Shown: positions 28,054-36,339 of the stretch, piece after piece
Layout of the letters: each line of letters begins with the position of its first letter
How positions within the stretch are numbered: the stretch's first letter is position 1
Assembly (NCBI GenBank): GCA_900541645.1
Contig: UQKQ01000005.1
Coordinates: 62,001-126,000 of the forward strand
DNA length: 64,000 bases
Source of the DNA: an uncultured Collinsella sp.
GTDB taxonomy: Bacteria > Actinomycetota > Coriobacteriia > Coriobacteriales > Coriobacteriaceae
Direction: 5' to 3'
Notes under the pieces: generated by a model
Databases searched by the model: none
What the model was told of the DNA's origin: nothing
Seen by the model: only the letters and a program-made list of their open reading frames with translations
Made by a program: the position numbers and the translations under genes

Positions 28054-28691
28054 TTCGGGCCGCCTGGGCGCGTGATCTGGTAGAGCAGCGCGTTCATAAT
28101 GGCGGCCGCCACGGTCGAGCCGCCCTTGCGACCCCTCGCGACGATGGCCGGCACGCGTCGCGCGAGTAGCTCCTCTTTCGCCTCGACCACGTTCACAAAC
28201 CCAACCGGCACCCCAACGACGAGCGCGGGCGCGATCTTCCCCGCGTCCATGAGCTCGGCGAGGCGCAGAAGTGCTGTGGGAGCGTTGCCGACGGCCACGA
28301 TGAGCGGACCCTCGATGCCGCAAGCTTTGTCCATGCTCGCAACGGCGCGAGTCGTGCCCGCGGCGCGCGCCGTTGCGGCGACATCAGGGTCGGCCATATA
28401 GCACACGGCCTGGCAGCCGATCTTCGCGAGCGCGGGCTTGCTTATGCCTGCGAGCGCCATGTTCGTGTCGGTGAGCACCGTGGCCCCTGCGCGCAGTGCG
28501 TCGAGCGCACAGTGCGCGGCGTCATGGGTGAACACGAGGGAATCGGCGTACGAGAAGTCAGCAGTGGTGTGGATGACGCGCTTCACGACGGGCTCTTCGA
28601 GCGGCGGGAACGTGCGGCCGCCGAGCTCTTCGGTGATGATCTCAAAGCTGCGCCGCTCGATGTCGCCGGGCGCCATCTCCTTGGAATCCAT
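28050..28691 (-). CDS. cbiC: Cobalt-precorrin-8 methylmutase
   Basis: Moves the C11 methyl to C12, giving cobyrinic acid. The 213-residue protein is the usual length for CbiC/CobH. The catalytic histidine is in RVIHTTADFSYADSLVF; other family segments are TDTNMALAGI, VGNAPTALLRL and VGVPVGFVNVVEAKE. The ATG at 28691 directly follows the cobO stop, so the genes are contiguous. Confidence 0.95.
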   Translation of the reverse strand: MDSKEMAPGDIERRSFEIITEELGGRTFPPLEEPVVKRVIHTTADFSYADSLVFTHDAAHCALDALRAGATVLTDTNMALAGISKPALAKIGCQAVCYMADPDVAATARAAGTTRAVASMDKACGIEGPLIVAVGNAPTALLRLAELMDAGKIAPALVVGVPVGFVNVVEAKEELLARRVPAIVARGRKGGSTVAAAIMNALLYQITRPGGPK

Positions 28692-29207
28692 CTAGTACTC
28701 CACTCCTTCCCTTGCACATATCCCCTGCTCGTAGGGGTGTTTCTCGCACCGCATCTCGGTTATGTAGTCGGCCTTCTCCACGATCTTGCGGGAAGGCGCG
28801 CGCCCGGTGAGCGCTACTTCGACGCCGCGCGCGGACATATCGAGCGCGCGGTCCACGAGCGCCTCGTCGACAAGCCCCTTCGAAAGCGCGTCGAGCGCCT
28901 CGTCGAGCACGAGCAGCCCCTCCTGCGCGCCCTCGAGCTCGGCGAGCGCGGAAGCGAGGTTCCCATCGTGCAGCTCGCGCGTCGCGGCAAGTTCTTCCGA
29001 CGTCATGGACCAGGTAAACTTGTCCGACGCCTTCCCCGCGAACACGAGCACGCCGAAATGCTCGGCGAGCAGGCGCACCTCCCCGCTTTCGCCGTCTTTC
29101 AGGAACTGCACGACGACGACGCGGCGGCCTGCGGCGAGCATGCGAAGGGCGAGGCCCATCGCCGCCGTGGTCTTGCCTTTGCCGTCGCCATGATACACGT
29201 GGATCAT
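28692..29207 (-). CDS. cobO: Cob(I)yrinic acid a,c-diamide adenosyltransferase (CobO/BtuR type)
   Basis: Adds the 5'-deoxyadenosyl ligand to reduced corrinoids. The 171-residue protein is of the CobA/CobO/BtuR class, with P-loop HGDGKGKTTAAMGLALR, VVVVQFLKDG, LLVLDEALDAL (Walker B-like) and TGRAPSRKIVEKADYITEM, ending in the HPYEQGICAREGVEY type. The ATG overlaps the cbiP stop as ATGA. The same enzyme could also adenosylate imported corrinoids. Confidence 0.95.
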   Translation of the reverse strand: MIHVYHGDGKGKTTAAMGLALRMLAAGRRVVVVQFLKDGESGEVRLLAEHFGVLVFAGKASDKFTWSMTSEELAATRELHDGNLASALAELEGAQEGLLVLDEALDALSKGLVDEALVDRALDMSARGVEVALTGRAPSRKIVEKADYITEMRCEKHPYEQGICAREGVEY

Positions 29208-30703
29208 ACGCCCTCCTCGATAATGCGGTAGACATACTCCATGTCGAGCGCCCCGCGCACGGAGTCGGCCAGGCGGTCGAACTCGCGCGCACGGTGATCG
29301 GCCGCGGACACCGCGCCCTCAGCACCCACGACGCTCTCGGGCAGGCCGCGCATGCGCGCGAGCGAGCGCGCGAGGGCGAGTGCCGCCCCCGGTTCGTCGA
29401 ACAGGCCGTGGAGATAGGTTCCGAACACGTTTCCGCAGGCCGCGCCTTCTGGTTTGCCGCCAATCGTGCCCGCAGGGGCGCAGGAGACGGTCGTTTCGCC
29501 GTCGTGAATCTCGTACCCACGCGCCGTCATGCCGTTCCACACCGAGAACGCGCCTTGGGCGCCCGTGATGCGCAGCTCCGACTGGGCGAGGCGCTTTTCC
29601 TCCTTGAACACCGTACTTGCAGAGATGAGCCCAAGCCCGCGCGCGGTGCCAGCGCCTTCCCTGCCGTGCGGGTCGGAAAGCTCGTCTCCCAAAAGCTGGT
29701 AGCCTCCGCATATGCCGAGCACCGGCGTGCCCGCGCCCGAAAGCGCGCGTACACAGGCTCCGATGCCGCTAGCCGCAAGCCAGCGCGCGTCGTCGACCGT
29801 GGACTTCGAGCCGGGAAGCACCACCAGGTCGGGTCGGCCCAGATCGGTCGTCGAGGAAACGTAGCGCACGCCCATGCCGGGCACGCGCGAAAGCGGGTCG
29901 AAGTCGGTGAAGTTCGACAGATGCGGAAGGCGCACGACGGCGACGTCGATGACGCCGCGCGCCTCGCGGGCAGTTAGGCGCGGCGCGAGCGAGTCCTCGT
30001 CGTCCAGGTCGAGCGTAAGATACGGCACGACCCCCACGACGGGAACCCCGCACATTTTCTCGAGCGGAGCCAAACCCGGGCGCAGGATTTCCACATCGCC
30101 GCGGAACTTGTTCACCACAAGCCCCCGCAAAAGCGCGCGGTCCTCGGGCGCAAGGAGCGCGACCGTGCCGTAGAGCTGGGCAAACACCCCGCCTGGGTCG
30201 ATGTCGCCCGCGAGCAGCACGGGGGAGGACACGGCGCGCGCGAGCCCCATGTTGACGATGTCGTTTTCGGCAAGGTTGATTTCGACGGGGCTGCCGGCGC
30301 CCTCGATGACGATGACGTCGTTTTCCTCCGCGAGCGAATCGAACGCCTCCAAAATCTGCGGCATGAGCGCCTTCTTTCGCGCGAAGTAGTCCCTCGCGGC
30401 GAAGGCTCCCTGCGCCTTGCCGGCCACGATGAGCTGGCTTCGGTGATCGCTTTCGGGCTTGAGCAGGATGGGGTTCATGCGCATGTCGGGCGCGATGCCG
30501 CACGCCTCGGCCTGCATGATCTGAGCGCGCCCCATCTCGAGCCCGTCGGCCGTGACACCGCTGTTGAGCGCCATGTTCTGGCTCTTGAAGGGAGCCACGC
30601 GCAGGCCGTCCTGCGAAAGCACGCGGCACAGCCCCGCCGCAAGCAGGCTCTTCCCCGCGTTCGACATGGTGCCCTGGATCATGATGGGCTTCGCCCTACC
30701 CAC
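29204..30703 (-). CDS. cbiP: Adenosylcobyric acid synthase (glutamine-hydrolysing)
   Basis: Amidates four side chains of adenosylcobyrinic acid diamide to give adenosylcobyric acid. The 499-residue protein has a BioD-like ATPase half (IMIQGTMSNAGKS P-loop, FKSQNMALNS, IEGAGSPVEINL) and a C-terminal triad glutaminase domain (GICGGYQLLG with the nucleophilic Cys, YLHGLFD with the His). The GTG at 30703 is preceded by AAGGAGGT at ideal spacing and overlaps the cobD stop by eight bases. CobQ is the aerobic-pathway name. Confidence 0.94.
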   Translation of the reverse strand: MGRAKPIMIQGTMSNAGKSLLAAGLCRVLSQDGLRVAPFKSQNMALNSGVTADGLEMGRAQIMQAEACGIAPDMRMNPILLKPESDHRSQLIVAGKAQGAFAARDYFARKKALMPQILEAFDSLAEENDVIVIEGAGSPVEINLAENDIVNMGLARAVSSPVLLAGDIDPGGVFAQLYGTVALLAPEDRALLRGLVVNKFRGDVEILRPGLAPLEKMCGVPVVGVVPYLTLDLDDEDSLAPRLTAREARGVIDVAVVRLPHLSNFTDFDPLSRVPGMGVRYVSSTTDLGRPDLVVLPGSKSTVDDARWLAASGIGACVRALSGAGTPVLGICGGYQLLGDELSDPHGREGAGTARGLGLISASTVFKEEKRLAQSELRITGAQGAFSVWNGMTARGYEIHDGETTVSCAPAGTIGGKPEGAACGNVFGTYLHGLFDEPGAALALARSLARMRGLPESVVGAEGAVSAADHRAREFDRLADSVRGALDMEYVYRIIEEGV

Positions 30704-31919
30704 GGGTATCGACCTCCTTCGCCAAGCCTCGGCCATCCGCGCCCGCCATAGCGCCGCTGCAAGAAGCGCCGCCCCGTTCGTCGGGTTCGCCTTCGCCCGA
30801 TGCGCCTTCCGCCCGAAGCGCGCGGCTGAACGCCATCGCAAGCCGGGCGTTCTCCTTGCGCGTGCGCACCGCGACGCGGCACCAGAAACGGGACAGCACC
30901 GAAAACGAGTCGCACGTGCGGACCAAAACCCCCTGTTTATACAGGCGCTCGGGGATGTCTTTCGCCGGCGTGCGGACTAAAAGGAAGTTCGCATCCGACG
31001 GCACGACGGAAAGCCCGAGCGAGGAGAGCTCGTGGGAAAGCCACGCTCGCTCGCCCGCCAATACATCGCGCGTGCGCGAGACGTATTCGACGTCTTCCAG
31101 GGCGGCGATGCCCGCGGCCTCGGCGACCGAGGAGACGGGCCACGCCTGCCCCGCCCGACGAATCCCCTCGATGAGTTGGGCGTTTCCGCTGATCAGATAC
31201 CCCAACCGCAACCCTGCCATTCCGTAGAGCTTGGTGAACGCGGAGAGCACGGCCACATGGTGCGAACACGCGGCGCGTGCGGCCACGCTCCTTTCGCGGG
31301 CGTCGGGCGCAAATCCGAGAAAGCACTCGTCCACGACGAGCAGCGCGCCCACCTGCTCGCAGCGGCAAGCCGCAGCATCGATCACACGGGGGTCGACGAG
31401 GCGCCCCGTCGGGTTGTTCGGATTGCAGAGGTACGCCACGTCTCCCGGCCCCTCGATCGCGCGGGCGAAGGAGGCGGGCACGTCGAAGTCATCCGCTTCG
31501 GAGAGCGGGAACTCCTGCACGCATGCGCCGTAGTACGATGCCGCCTCCGCATATTCAGAGAACGTCGGCGCGCACACGACGATGCGTTTCGGGTGCACCG
31601 CCGCGGCGAGCCGCCAGATGATGTCGGACGCGCCCGCGCCGCAGACGATAGTATCTTCGGGAATGCCCTGGGTGCGCGCTAGGGCACGAACGAGGGCGAG
31701 GCTTTCCCTATCGGGGTAGGCGTCGATTCGAGAAAGCGCCTTGCAAGCTGCGGCGACGGCGCGCGGCGATGGGCCTGCCGGATTCACGTTCACCGAGAAG
31801 TCGATGAGGTCGGAGGCGCCCCCTTCGCAAGCGATGCCGAGCGATTGCCGGCTGCCCCCATGCGCACGGGCGCGCAGGATTCCCCCGGCAGCCCGGGACG
31901 CGGCGTGGTCTTCCCTCAT
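30696..31919 (-). CDS. cobD: L-threonine-O-3-phosphate decarboxylase-like aminotransferase
   Basis: A 407-residue PLP enzyme of fold type I (aspartate/histidinol-phosphate aminotransferase family). Key features are SVNVNPAGPSPRAV at the N-terminus, YLCNPNNPTGRL, VDECFLGF and the PLP lysine in LSAFTKLYGMAGLRLGYLI. In cobalamin clusters this family supplies (R)-1-amino-2-propanol phosphate. The ATG at 31919 overlaps the cbiB stop (ATGA). A Glu/Gly-rich tail of about 35 residues follows the conserved core. The alternative is a histidinol-phosphate aminotransferase; context strongly favours CobD. Confidence 0.88.
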   Translation of the reverse strand: MREDHAASRAAGGILRARAHGGSRQSLGIACEGGASDLIDFSVNVNPAGPSPRAVAAACKALSRIDAYPDRESLALVRALARTQGIPEDTIVCGAGASDIIWRLAAAVHPKRIVVCAPTFSEYAEAASYYGACVQEFPLSEADDFDVPASFARAIEGPGDVAYLCNPNNPTGRLVDPRVIDAAACRCEQVGALLVVDECFLGFAPDARERSVAARAACSHHVAVLSAFTKLYGMAGLRLGYLISGNAQLIEGIRRAGQAWPVSSVAEAAGIAALEDVEYVSRTRDVLAGERAWLSHELSSLGLSVVPSDANFLLVRTPAKDIPERLYKQGVLVRTCDSFSVLSRFWCRVAVRTRKENARLAMAFSRALRAEGASGEGEPDERGGASCSGAMAGADGRGLAKEVDTRG

Positions 31920-32890
31920 ACCATCGCCCCCACGACAAGCACGACCGCCGCGCGCGCGGCGCCGAAGACGACGAGCGCGCATACGGACGCGGCGAGCATG
32001 AGCCTTGTCGCCCGGGCGATGTCGCCCCACTCGATTTCGCGGGACACGTCGCCTATCGTCGGTTTCTCAACGAGCTTGCCGAAATACACCGCGGGTCCTG
32101 CCAGGCGCAGCCCAAGCGCGCCCGCGCACGCTGACTCGGTCTGCGCCGCGTTCGGGCTCGCATGGCGACGCCTGTCGCGGCGCCAGATGCGCGCCGCCCC
32201 GCGCGCGTCGAGCCCGACGATCGGGCACACGGCGATCATGAACAAGGCCGATAAGCGCGAGGGAATCCAGTTCACCGCATCGTCGAGGCGCGCCGAGGCG
32301 CGGCCGAAGTCGATGTAGCGCTCGTTTTTGTAGCCCACCATGCTGTCGAGCGTGTTCACCGCCTTGTACGCCATGCCCAAGGGCGCACCCCCGATCATAA
32401 GGTAGAAAAGCGGCGCGATGACGCCATCGCTCGCGTTCTCCGCCACCGTTTCCACGGCGGCGCGCGCAACGCCCTGCTCGTCGAGAACAGATGTGTCGCG
32501 TCCCACGATGAGCCCGACGGCTTCGCGCGCCGCGACAAGGCCGCCCTTCGAGAACGCGCGGGCCACGGCCAGGCTCTGGCGGCGCAGCTCGCATGCCGCG
32601 AGAATCTGATAGCTCGCCCATGCCTCGGCCACGAAGCGCAAGCCGGAGTGAACCATGCCGCAAAGATGCAGGATTCCCCAGGTCAAAAGCCCACACGCAA
32701 GCGGAAGCGCCACGGCGAGCACAAGCCCTGCGGCGCGCGTGCCCGCGGACGTTTGCGGGAATGCGCCCCGCAGGCGGCCTTCGGCCCACGTGATCGTGCG
32801 CCCCATGGCGACGACGGGATGGGGAAGCCAGCGCGGGTCGCCGAAGGCAAGGTCGGCCGCGAACCCGGCGGCGACGGCAAGAATCGTCAT
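31916..32890 (-). CDS. cbiB: Adenosylcobinamide-phosphate synthase
   Basis: Integral membrane enzyme that attaches aminopropanol (phosphate) to cobyric acid. The 324-residue protein has the family motifs FAADLAFGDPRWLPHPVVAMG, VETVAENASDGVIAPLFY, AYKAVNTLDSMVGYKNERY and a C-terminal YFGKLVEKPTIGD. Hydrophobic segments lie near both ends. The ATG at 32890 overlaps the upstream stop as TGATG. The partner enzyme cobD follows directly. Confidence 0.95.
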   Translation of the reverse strand: MTILAVAAGFAADLAFGDPRWLPHPVVAMGRTITWAEGRLRGAFPQTSAGTRAAGLVLAVALPLACGLLTWGILHLCGMVHSGLRFVAEAWASYQILAACELRRQSLAVARAFSKGGLVAAREAVGLIVGRDTSVLDEQGVARAAVETVAENASDGVIAPLFYLMIGGAPLGMAYKAVNTLDSMVGYKNERYIDFGRASARLDDAVNWIPSRLSALFMIAVCPIVGLDARGAARIWRRDRRRHASPNAAQTESACAGALGLRLAGPAVYFGKLVEKPTIGDVSREIEWGDIARATRLMLAASVCALVVFGAARAAVVLVVGAMV

Positions 32891-33891
32891 CACCGGGCAT
32901 CGCCCCCCGAAGCGGGGCGAACGTCGCGAAGGCAGCGCCCATCCCAGGTGGCGGCCCATGCGCCGCCCGGCTCGGTATGCACGTCGAAGTATCCCATTTT
33001 CGGGACAGCTAGCTCGGAGAGCAGCGCTTTCACGGTACCGGCGTGAACGACGAAGACGGCGCGCCCACTCCCCTGGGAGCGCTCCGATTCGCACGCCTCC
33101 CGAAACGCCGCGAGGACGCGGCGGGTGAAATCGCTCTTGCCCTCGCCATGCGGGCAGCGCGTCTCACACCAGGAGTCTACCCAGGCGCGGTAACGCGCAT
33201 CCTCTTTAAGTTCGGCGGCGCTTCGCCCCTCGAAGTCGCCGAAATCCATCTCGCGCAGACCGGGGCACGCCATAAGCTCCGCGTTCGGGAAGAGAATGCG
33301 CGCCGTCTGGTCGGTGCGGGCCATGCCGCTCGTGATAACACGGAACACGTCACGACAGCACGCGAGGTCGCGCAAAGCGCGCTCGCCCGCGCTCGACAGG
33401 GGTTCGTCGGTGCCCGCCCCGCTGTAGCGATGGTCTTCCGTGCCCGCCGTGGCACCATGGCGCACGAAGACGACTTCCAAAGGCGCGCCCGCGCCCAGCG
33501 TCCCTCGAGGCGCATCGGCAGTGTTTCCTTTGATGACCTGGGGAATCCCGCACGTCATGCGCACGACGACGTCGGCGCGCGCAGCGAGCGCGCATCCCAG
33601 GAGCCCCGCGCGCTCGCGCCATTGGGCGTCTTCCGCACGCATGGGGACGACCCCCGAGCCCACCAAGGACAGAATCACTGCGTCGAAGCCGATCAGCCGC
33701 TCGAGCGCCCGGTCAGCGTCGAGCGCACGTACGAGTTCCTCAGCACGGTACGCGACGCGGCCGGCAAAAGCCGCGGGCACGCCGCCCTCCGCAAGCTGCG
33801 CCACGTCGACGAAATCGTCCGCCGCGAACCTGAGCTTTTCGCGCACGAAGGTCCTCTTCCCCGAATGCGCACCACCTACCACGAGAATCAT
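32890..33891 (-). CDS. CobU-like P-loop domain fused to alpha-ribazole phosphatase-like domain
   Basis: A two-domain protein of 333 residues. Residues 1-130 resemble a compact CobU-type domain: P-loop VVGGAHSGKRTF and, near residue 110, DVVVRMTCGIPQVIKG, which parallels VEVVCGIPVWMKG of the neighbouring CobU. From about residue 138 a histidine phosphatase domain follows: VFVRHGATAG with catalytic His145, ITSGMARTDQTA, MDFGDFEGRS and VFVVHAGTVKAL, all typical of CobC alpha-ribazole-5'-phosphate phosphatase. The fusion would tie kinase-like and phosphatase steps of nucleotide-loop assembly. The ATG overlaps the cobS stop (ATGA). Whether the first domain is catalytically active is unclear. Confidence 0.8.
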   Translation of the reverse strand: MILVVGGAHSGKRTFVREKLRFAADDFVDVAQLAEGGVPAAFAGRVAYRAEELVRALDADRALERLIGFDAVILSLVGSGVVPMRAEDAQWRERAGLLGCALAARADVVVRMTCGIPQVIKGNTADAPRGTLGAGAPLEVVFVRHGATAGTEDHRYSGAGTDEPLSSAGERALRDLACCRDVFRVITSGMARTDQTARILFPNAELMACPGLREMDFGDFEGRSAAELKEDARYRAWVDSWCETRCPHGEGKSDFTRRVLAAFREACESERSQGSGRAVFVVHAGTVKALLSELAVPKMGYFDVHTEPGGAWAATWDGRCLRDVRPASGGDAR

Positions 33892-34655
33892 AGGAGCATG
33901 CCCCCCGCCACCAGCATGGCAAGCATCGCGAGCTCGGCCCATTGCAGAAACCATCCGGCCAAATCACCCGTCACCCCGCCGAAGCGGGACAGGGCAACAT
34001 GGCGGTACCACGCGAGCGCCAAAAGCCCCGCCACCGCCATAAGGGCGCCGACGGCCTGAGCGCACGCGACCATCCCTGAAGCCGAAGCCGCAGCGAAAGC
34101 GCAAAGCGGCACGACGATCGCCGCGCGCTTCTTCGCAGGCGAGAGCCCAGCGGCCATGCCGTCCGCCCGCGCGGCAGGCCAGCATTCTACGGCGAGCCCC
34201 GAAAGCGCGCGGGAGAACACGAGCGAGCACAGAAGCGCGAGGAACGCCCCCGCCGTAAGCGGCAGCGCGGTGAACAGGGAAAACTGCAGAATAAGGTACA
34301 CGACAACACCAATGACCCCGAAGGCGCCCGCCCGCGGGTCGTGCATGATCTCGAGCTTTTGCTCGCGTGGGGCCCAACTTGCAAGTGCGTCGGAGGTGTC
34401 GCAGAGCCCGTCTAGGTGGATGCCTCCCGTCACCGCCACAGGCAGCGCCACGAGCACGGCCGCGACGATGGTCGCGGGCACGCCGAGAAGGTTCGCCACG
34501 TGCCCCCACGCCGTCATGAGGAAGCCTTCCGCAAGGCCCACCAGGGGAAACGCGGCAAGCGCATGGGTTGACCCGAAATCGGTCCAGGCCGATTTCGGGA
34601 CGGGGATGCGCGAGAACGTTCCGAACGCCGCGCCGATTGCCTCTGCTATCTTCAC
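33888..34655 (-). CDS. cobS: Adenosylcobinamide-GDP ribazoletransferase
   Basis: Membrane enzyme joining adenosylcobinamide-GDP and alpha-ribazole (phosphate) to form cobalamin. The 255-residue protein has the signature GGIHLDGLCDTSDAL near residue 75 and SRIPVP at the N-terminus, with at least five hydrophobic helices. The last is WAELAMLAMLVAGGMLL. The GTG start at 34655 overlaps the cobU stop (GTGA), as elsewhere in the operon. Confidence 0.94.
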   Translation of the reverse strand: MKIAEAIGAAFGTFSRIPVPKSAWTDFGSTHALAAFPLVGLAEGFLMTAWGHVANLLGVPATIVAAVLVALPVAVTGGIHLDGLCDTSDALASWAPREQKLEIMHDPRAGAFGVIGVVVYLILQFSLFTALPLTAGAFLALLCSLVFSRALSGLAVECWPAARADGMAAGLSPAKKRAAIVVPLCAFAAASASGMVACAQAVGALMAVAGLLALAWYRHVALSRFGGVTGDLAGWFLQWAELAMLAMLVAGGMLL

Positions 34656-35200
34656 CTTGTAGGTCCTTCGCCTTTCATCCACACGGGAATCCCGCATACC
34701 ACTTCGACTGCGCGGTCGGCCAGCACCGCCACGCCCGCGTTCACGCGCGCGAGCGCGCGCCTCCATACCTCGGTCCCCTCATCGTAGCGCATCCCATCGG
34801 CGAACACGTCGACGGTGACCACCACCGTATACGCAGCGGCCTGAGCGAGCCGTTCAATGCCTCCGAGCACCTCGCGCGCCACAGCGTCGGGGTCACGTGG
34901 GGACAAGCCGCCTTCCGCGAAAAGCTCGTTTGCAACCAGGTTGCCCACGTCCTCCAAAAGAAGCGTGCAGCCGTGCGGAAGCCCGGGCACTGCGGCGCCC
35001 ACGTCACGCGTGCGCTCGAGGGTGGAAAACCCCTTGCCCTCGCGCAGCGCCCGATGGCGCGCGATGCGGCGGGCGCCCTCTTCCCCGAAGAGCTCCATCG
35101 TTGCCAGGTACACGCGAGGGCCGTCGTGCCCGAGGCACAGGGACTCGGCGTAGGCGCTCTTGCCGCTCGCGGCGGCGCCGATGACGAGTGTCACCGTCAT
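34652..35200 (-). CDS. cobU: Adenosylcobinamide kinase / adenosylcobinamide-phosphate guanylyltransferase
   Basis: Bifunctional CobU of 182 residues, the normal length. It shows P-loop VIGAAASGKSAYAESL, YLATMELFGEEGARRIARHRALREGKGF (the conserved region carrying the guanylylated His), LLLEDVGNLVANELF and VCGIPVWMKGEGPTR. It starts at ATG 35200, overlapping the cobT stop (ATGA). A second, shorter CobU-like domain is fused to CobC two genes downstream. Confidence 0.94.
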   Translation of the reverse strand: MTVTLVIGAAASGKSAYAESLCLGHDGPRVYLATMELFGEEGARRIARHRALREGKGFSTLERTRDVGAAVPGLPHGCTLLLEDVGNLVANELFAEGGLSPRDPDAVAREVLGGIERLAQAAAYTVVVTVDVFADGMRYDEGTEVWRRALARVNAGVAVLADRAVEVVCGIPVWMKGEGPTR

Positions 35201-36339
35201 TTTCCGGCCTCGAAATGCTCGTAAGCAGCCATGCCAGTCGCCGTGAACGTCTTCCCATCCCGGTACACGCGCAGCGCCGAATCCAGAAGGGGCAGATACG
35301 CCATGGCGCCCGCGCCCTCGCCCAAGTGCATGCCTGCGTCGAGGGGTGCCTTTATACCGAGCTCGCGAAGGAGCTCCTGGCTTGCGGGTTCGCTTGATGC
35401 GTGGGTGCCCACGAGGTAGCCCAAGGCGTTGGGGCACAGGCGCGCCGCGCACAGGGCCGCCGTGCAGGATATGACCCCGTCGAGGAGCGTCGGCGCCTTC
35501 GAGGCCGCGGCCCCCAGGTAGAAGCCGCACATCGCCGCGATGTCGAAGCCGCCCACCTTCGAGAGCACGTCGATCGGGTCGGCGGGATCAGGCGAGTTCG
35601 CGTCGATAGCGCGCTCGACCACGTCGCGCTTGCGCGCGAGCGAGGCGTCCGAGAGCCCCGCGCCGCGCCCGACGAAGCTCCGCGCGTCCGCCTGGATGAG
35701 CACTGCGGCCACCGCCGCCGAGGTGGTCGTGTTGCCGATGCCCATCTCGCCCGCGGCGAGAAGGCGCACGCCGGCGCGGGCGAGCCCGCACGCGACGGCG
35801 ATTCCGACCTCGATCGCGCGCACGGCCCCATCGCGAGACATAGCGGAGCCGAGCGCGATGTTGCCGCTCCCTCGCTGCACGTTCGCGCGCACCATGCGCG
35901 CGTCTTCTATGCCCCGGGCCATACCCACGTCGACGGGCACGACCTCGGCACCCGCGAACGCCGCCATGCGACAGGCGCTCGTGGCCCCCTCGCACATGTT
36001 GCGCGCGACGGCTCGCGTCACGTCTTGCCCGCTTTGCGACACGCCTTCGGCAACGACCCCGTTGTCGGAGAAGAACACCGCGAGCGCACGGGGAAACTCG
36101 GCCACCTCGGCGCTCCCCTGAGCTGCAGCGATACACGCGACGGCGTCTTCAAAGTCGCCCAATCCCCCCAAGGGGTGCGCGATGGAGTCCCACGCGGCGT
36201 ACGCGGCGGCGCGAGCGCACTCGTCCGCGGGCGCAATCCGGGAGAGCGCGGCTTCGAGCACGGCGCCCGGCGCCGACGAGAAAGCGCGCTCGACTTCCTC
36301 GCGAATGCAGGCAAGCGCGGTTTCGGTTGCTTCAGCCAT
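35197..36339 (-). CDS. cobT: Nicotinate-nucleotide-dimethylbenzimidazole phosphoribosyltransferase
   Basis: Activates the lower-ligand base as alpha-ribazole phosphate. The 380-residue protein contains FFSDNGVVAEGVSQSG, GEMGIGNTTTSAAV and the C-terminal MHLGEGAGAMAYLPLLD, whose glutamate matches the catalytic base of the family. AGAGGAGA precedes ATG 36339, which overlaps cbiA by eight bases. No bza or bluB gene for making dimethylbenzimidazole is present in the window, so the natural lower ligand is not defined here. Confidence 0.95.
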   Translation of the reverse strand: MAEATETALACIREEVERAFSSAPGAVLEAALSRIAPADECARAAAYAAWDSIAHPLGGLGDFEDAVACIAAAQGSAEVAEFPRALAVFFSDNGVVAEGVSQSGQDVTRAVARNMCEGATSACRMAAFAGAEVVPVDVGMARGIEDARMVRANVQRGSGNIALGSAMSRDGAVRAIEVGIAVACGLARAGVRLLAAGEMGIGNTTTSAAVAAVLIQADARSFVGRGAGLSDASLARKRDVVERAIDANSPDPADPIDVLSKVGGFDIAAMCGFYLGAAASKAPTLLDGVISCTAALCAARLCPNALGYLVGTHASSEPASQELLRELGIKAPLDAGMHLGEGAGAMAYLPLLDSALRVYRDGKTFTATGMAAYEHFEAGK

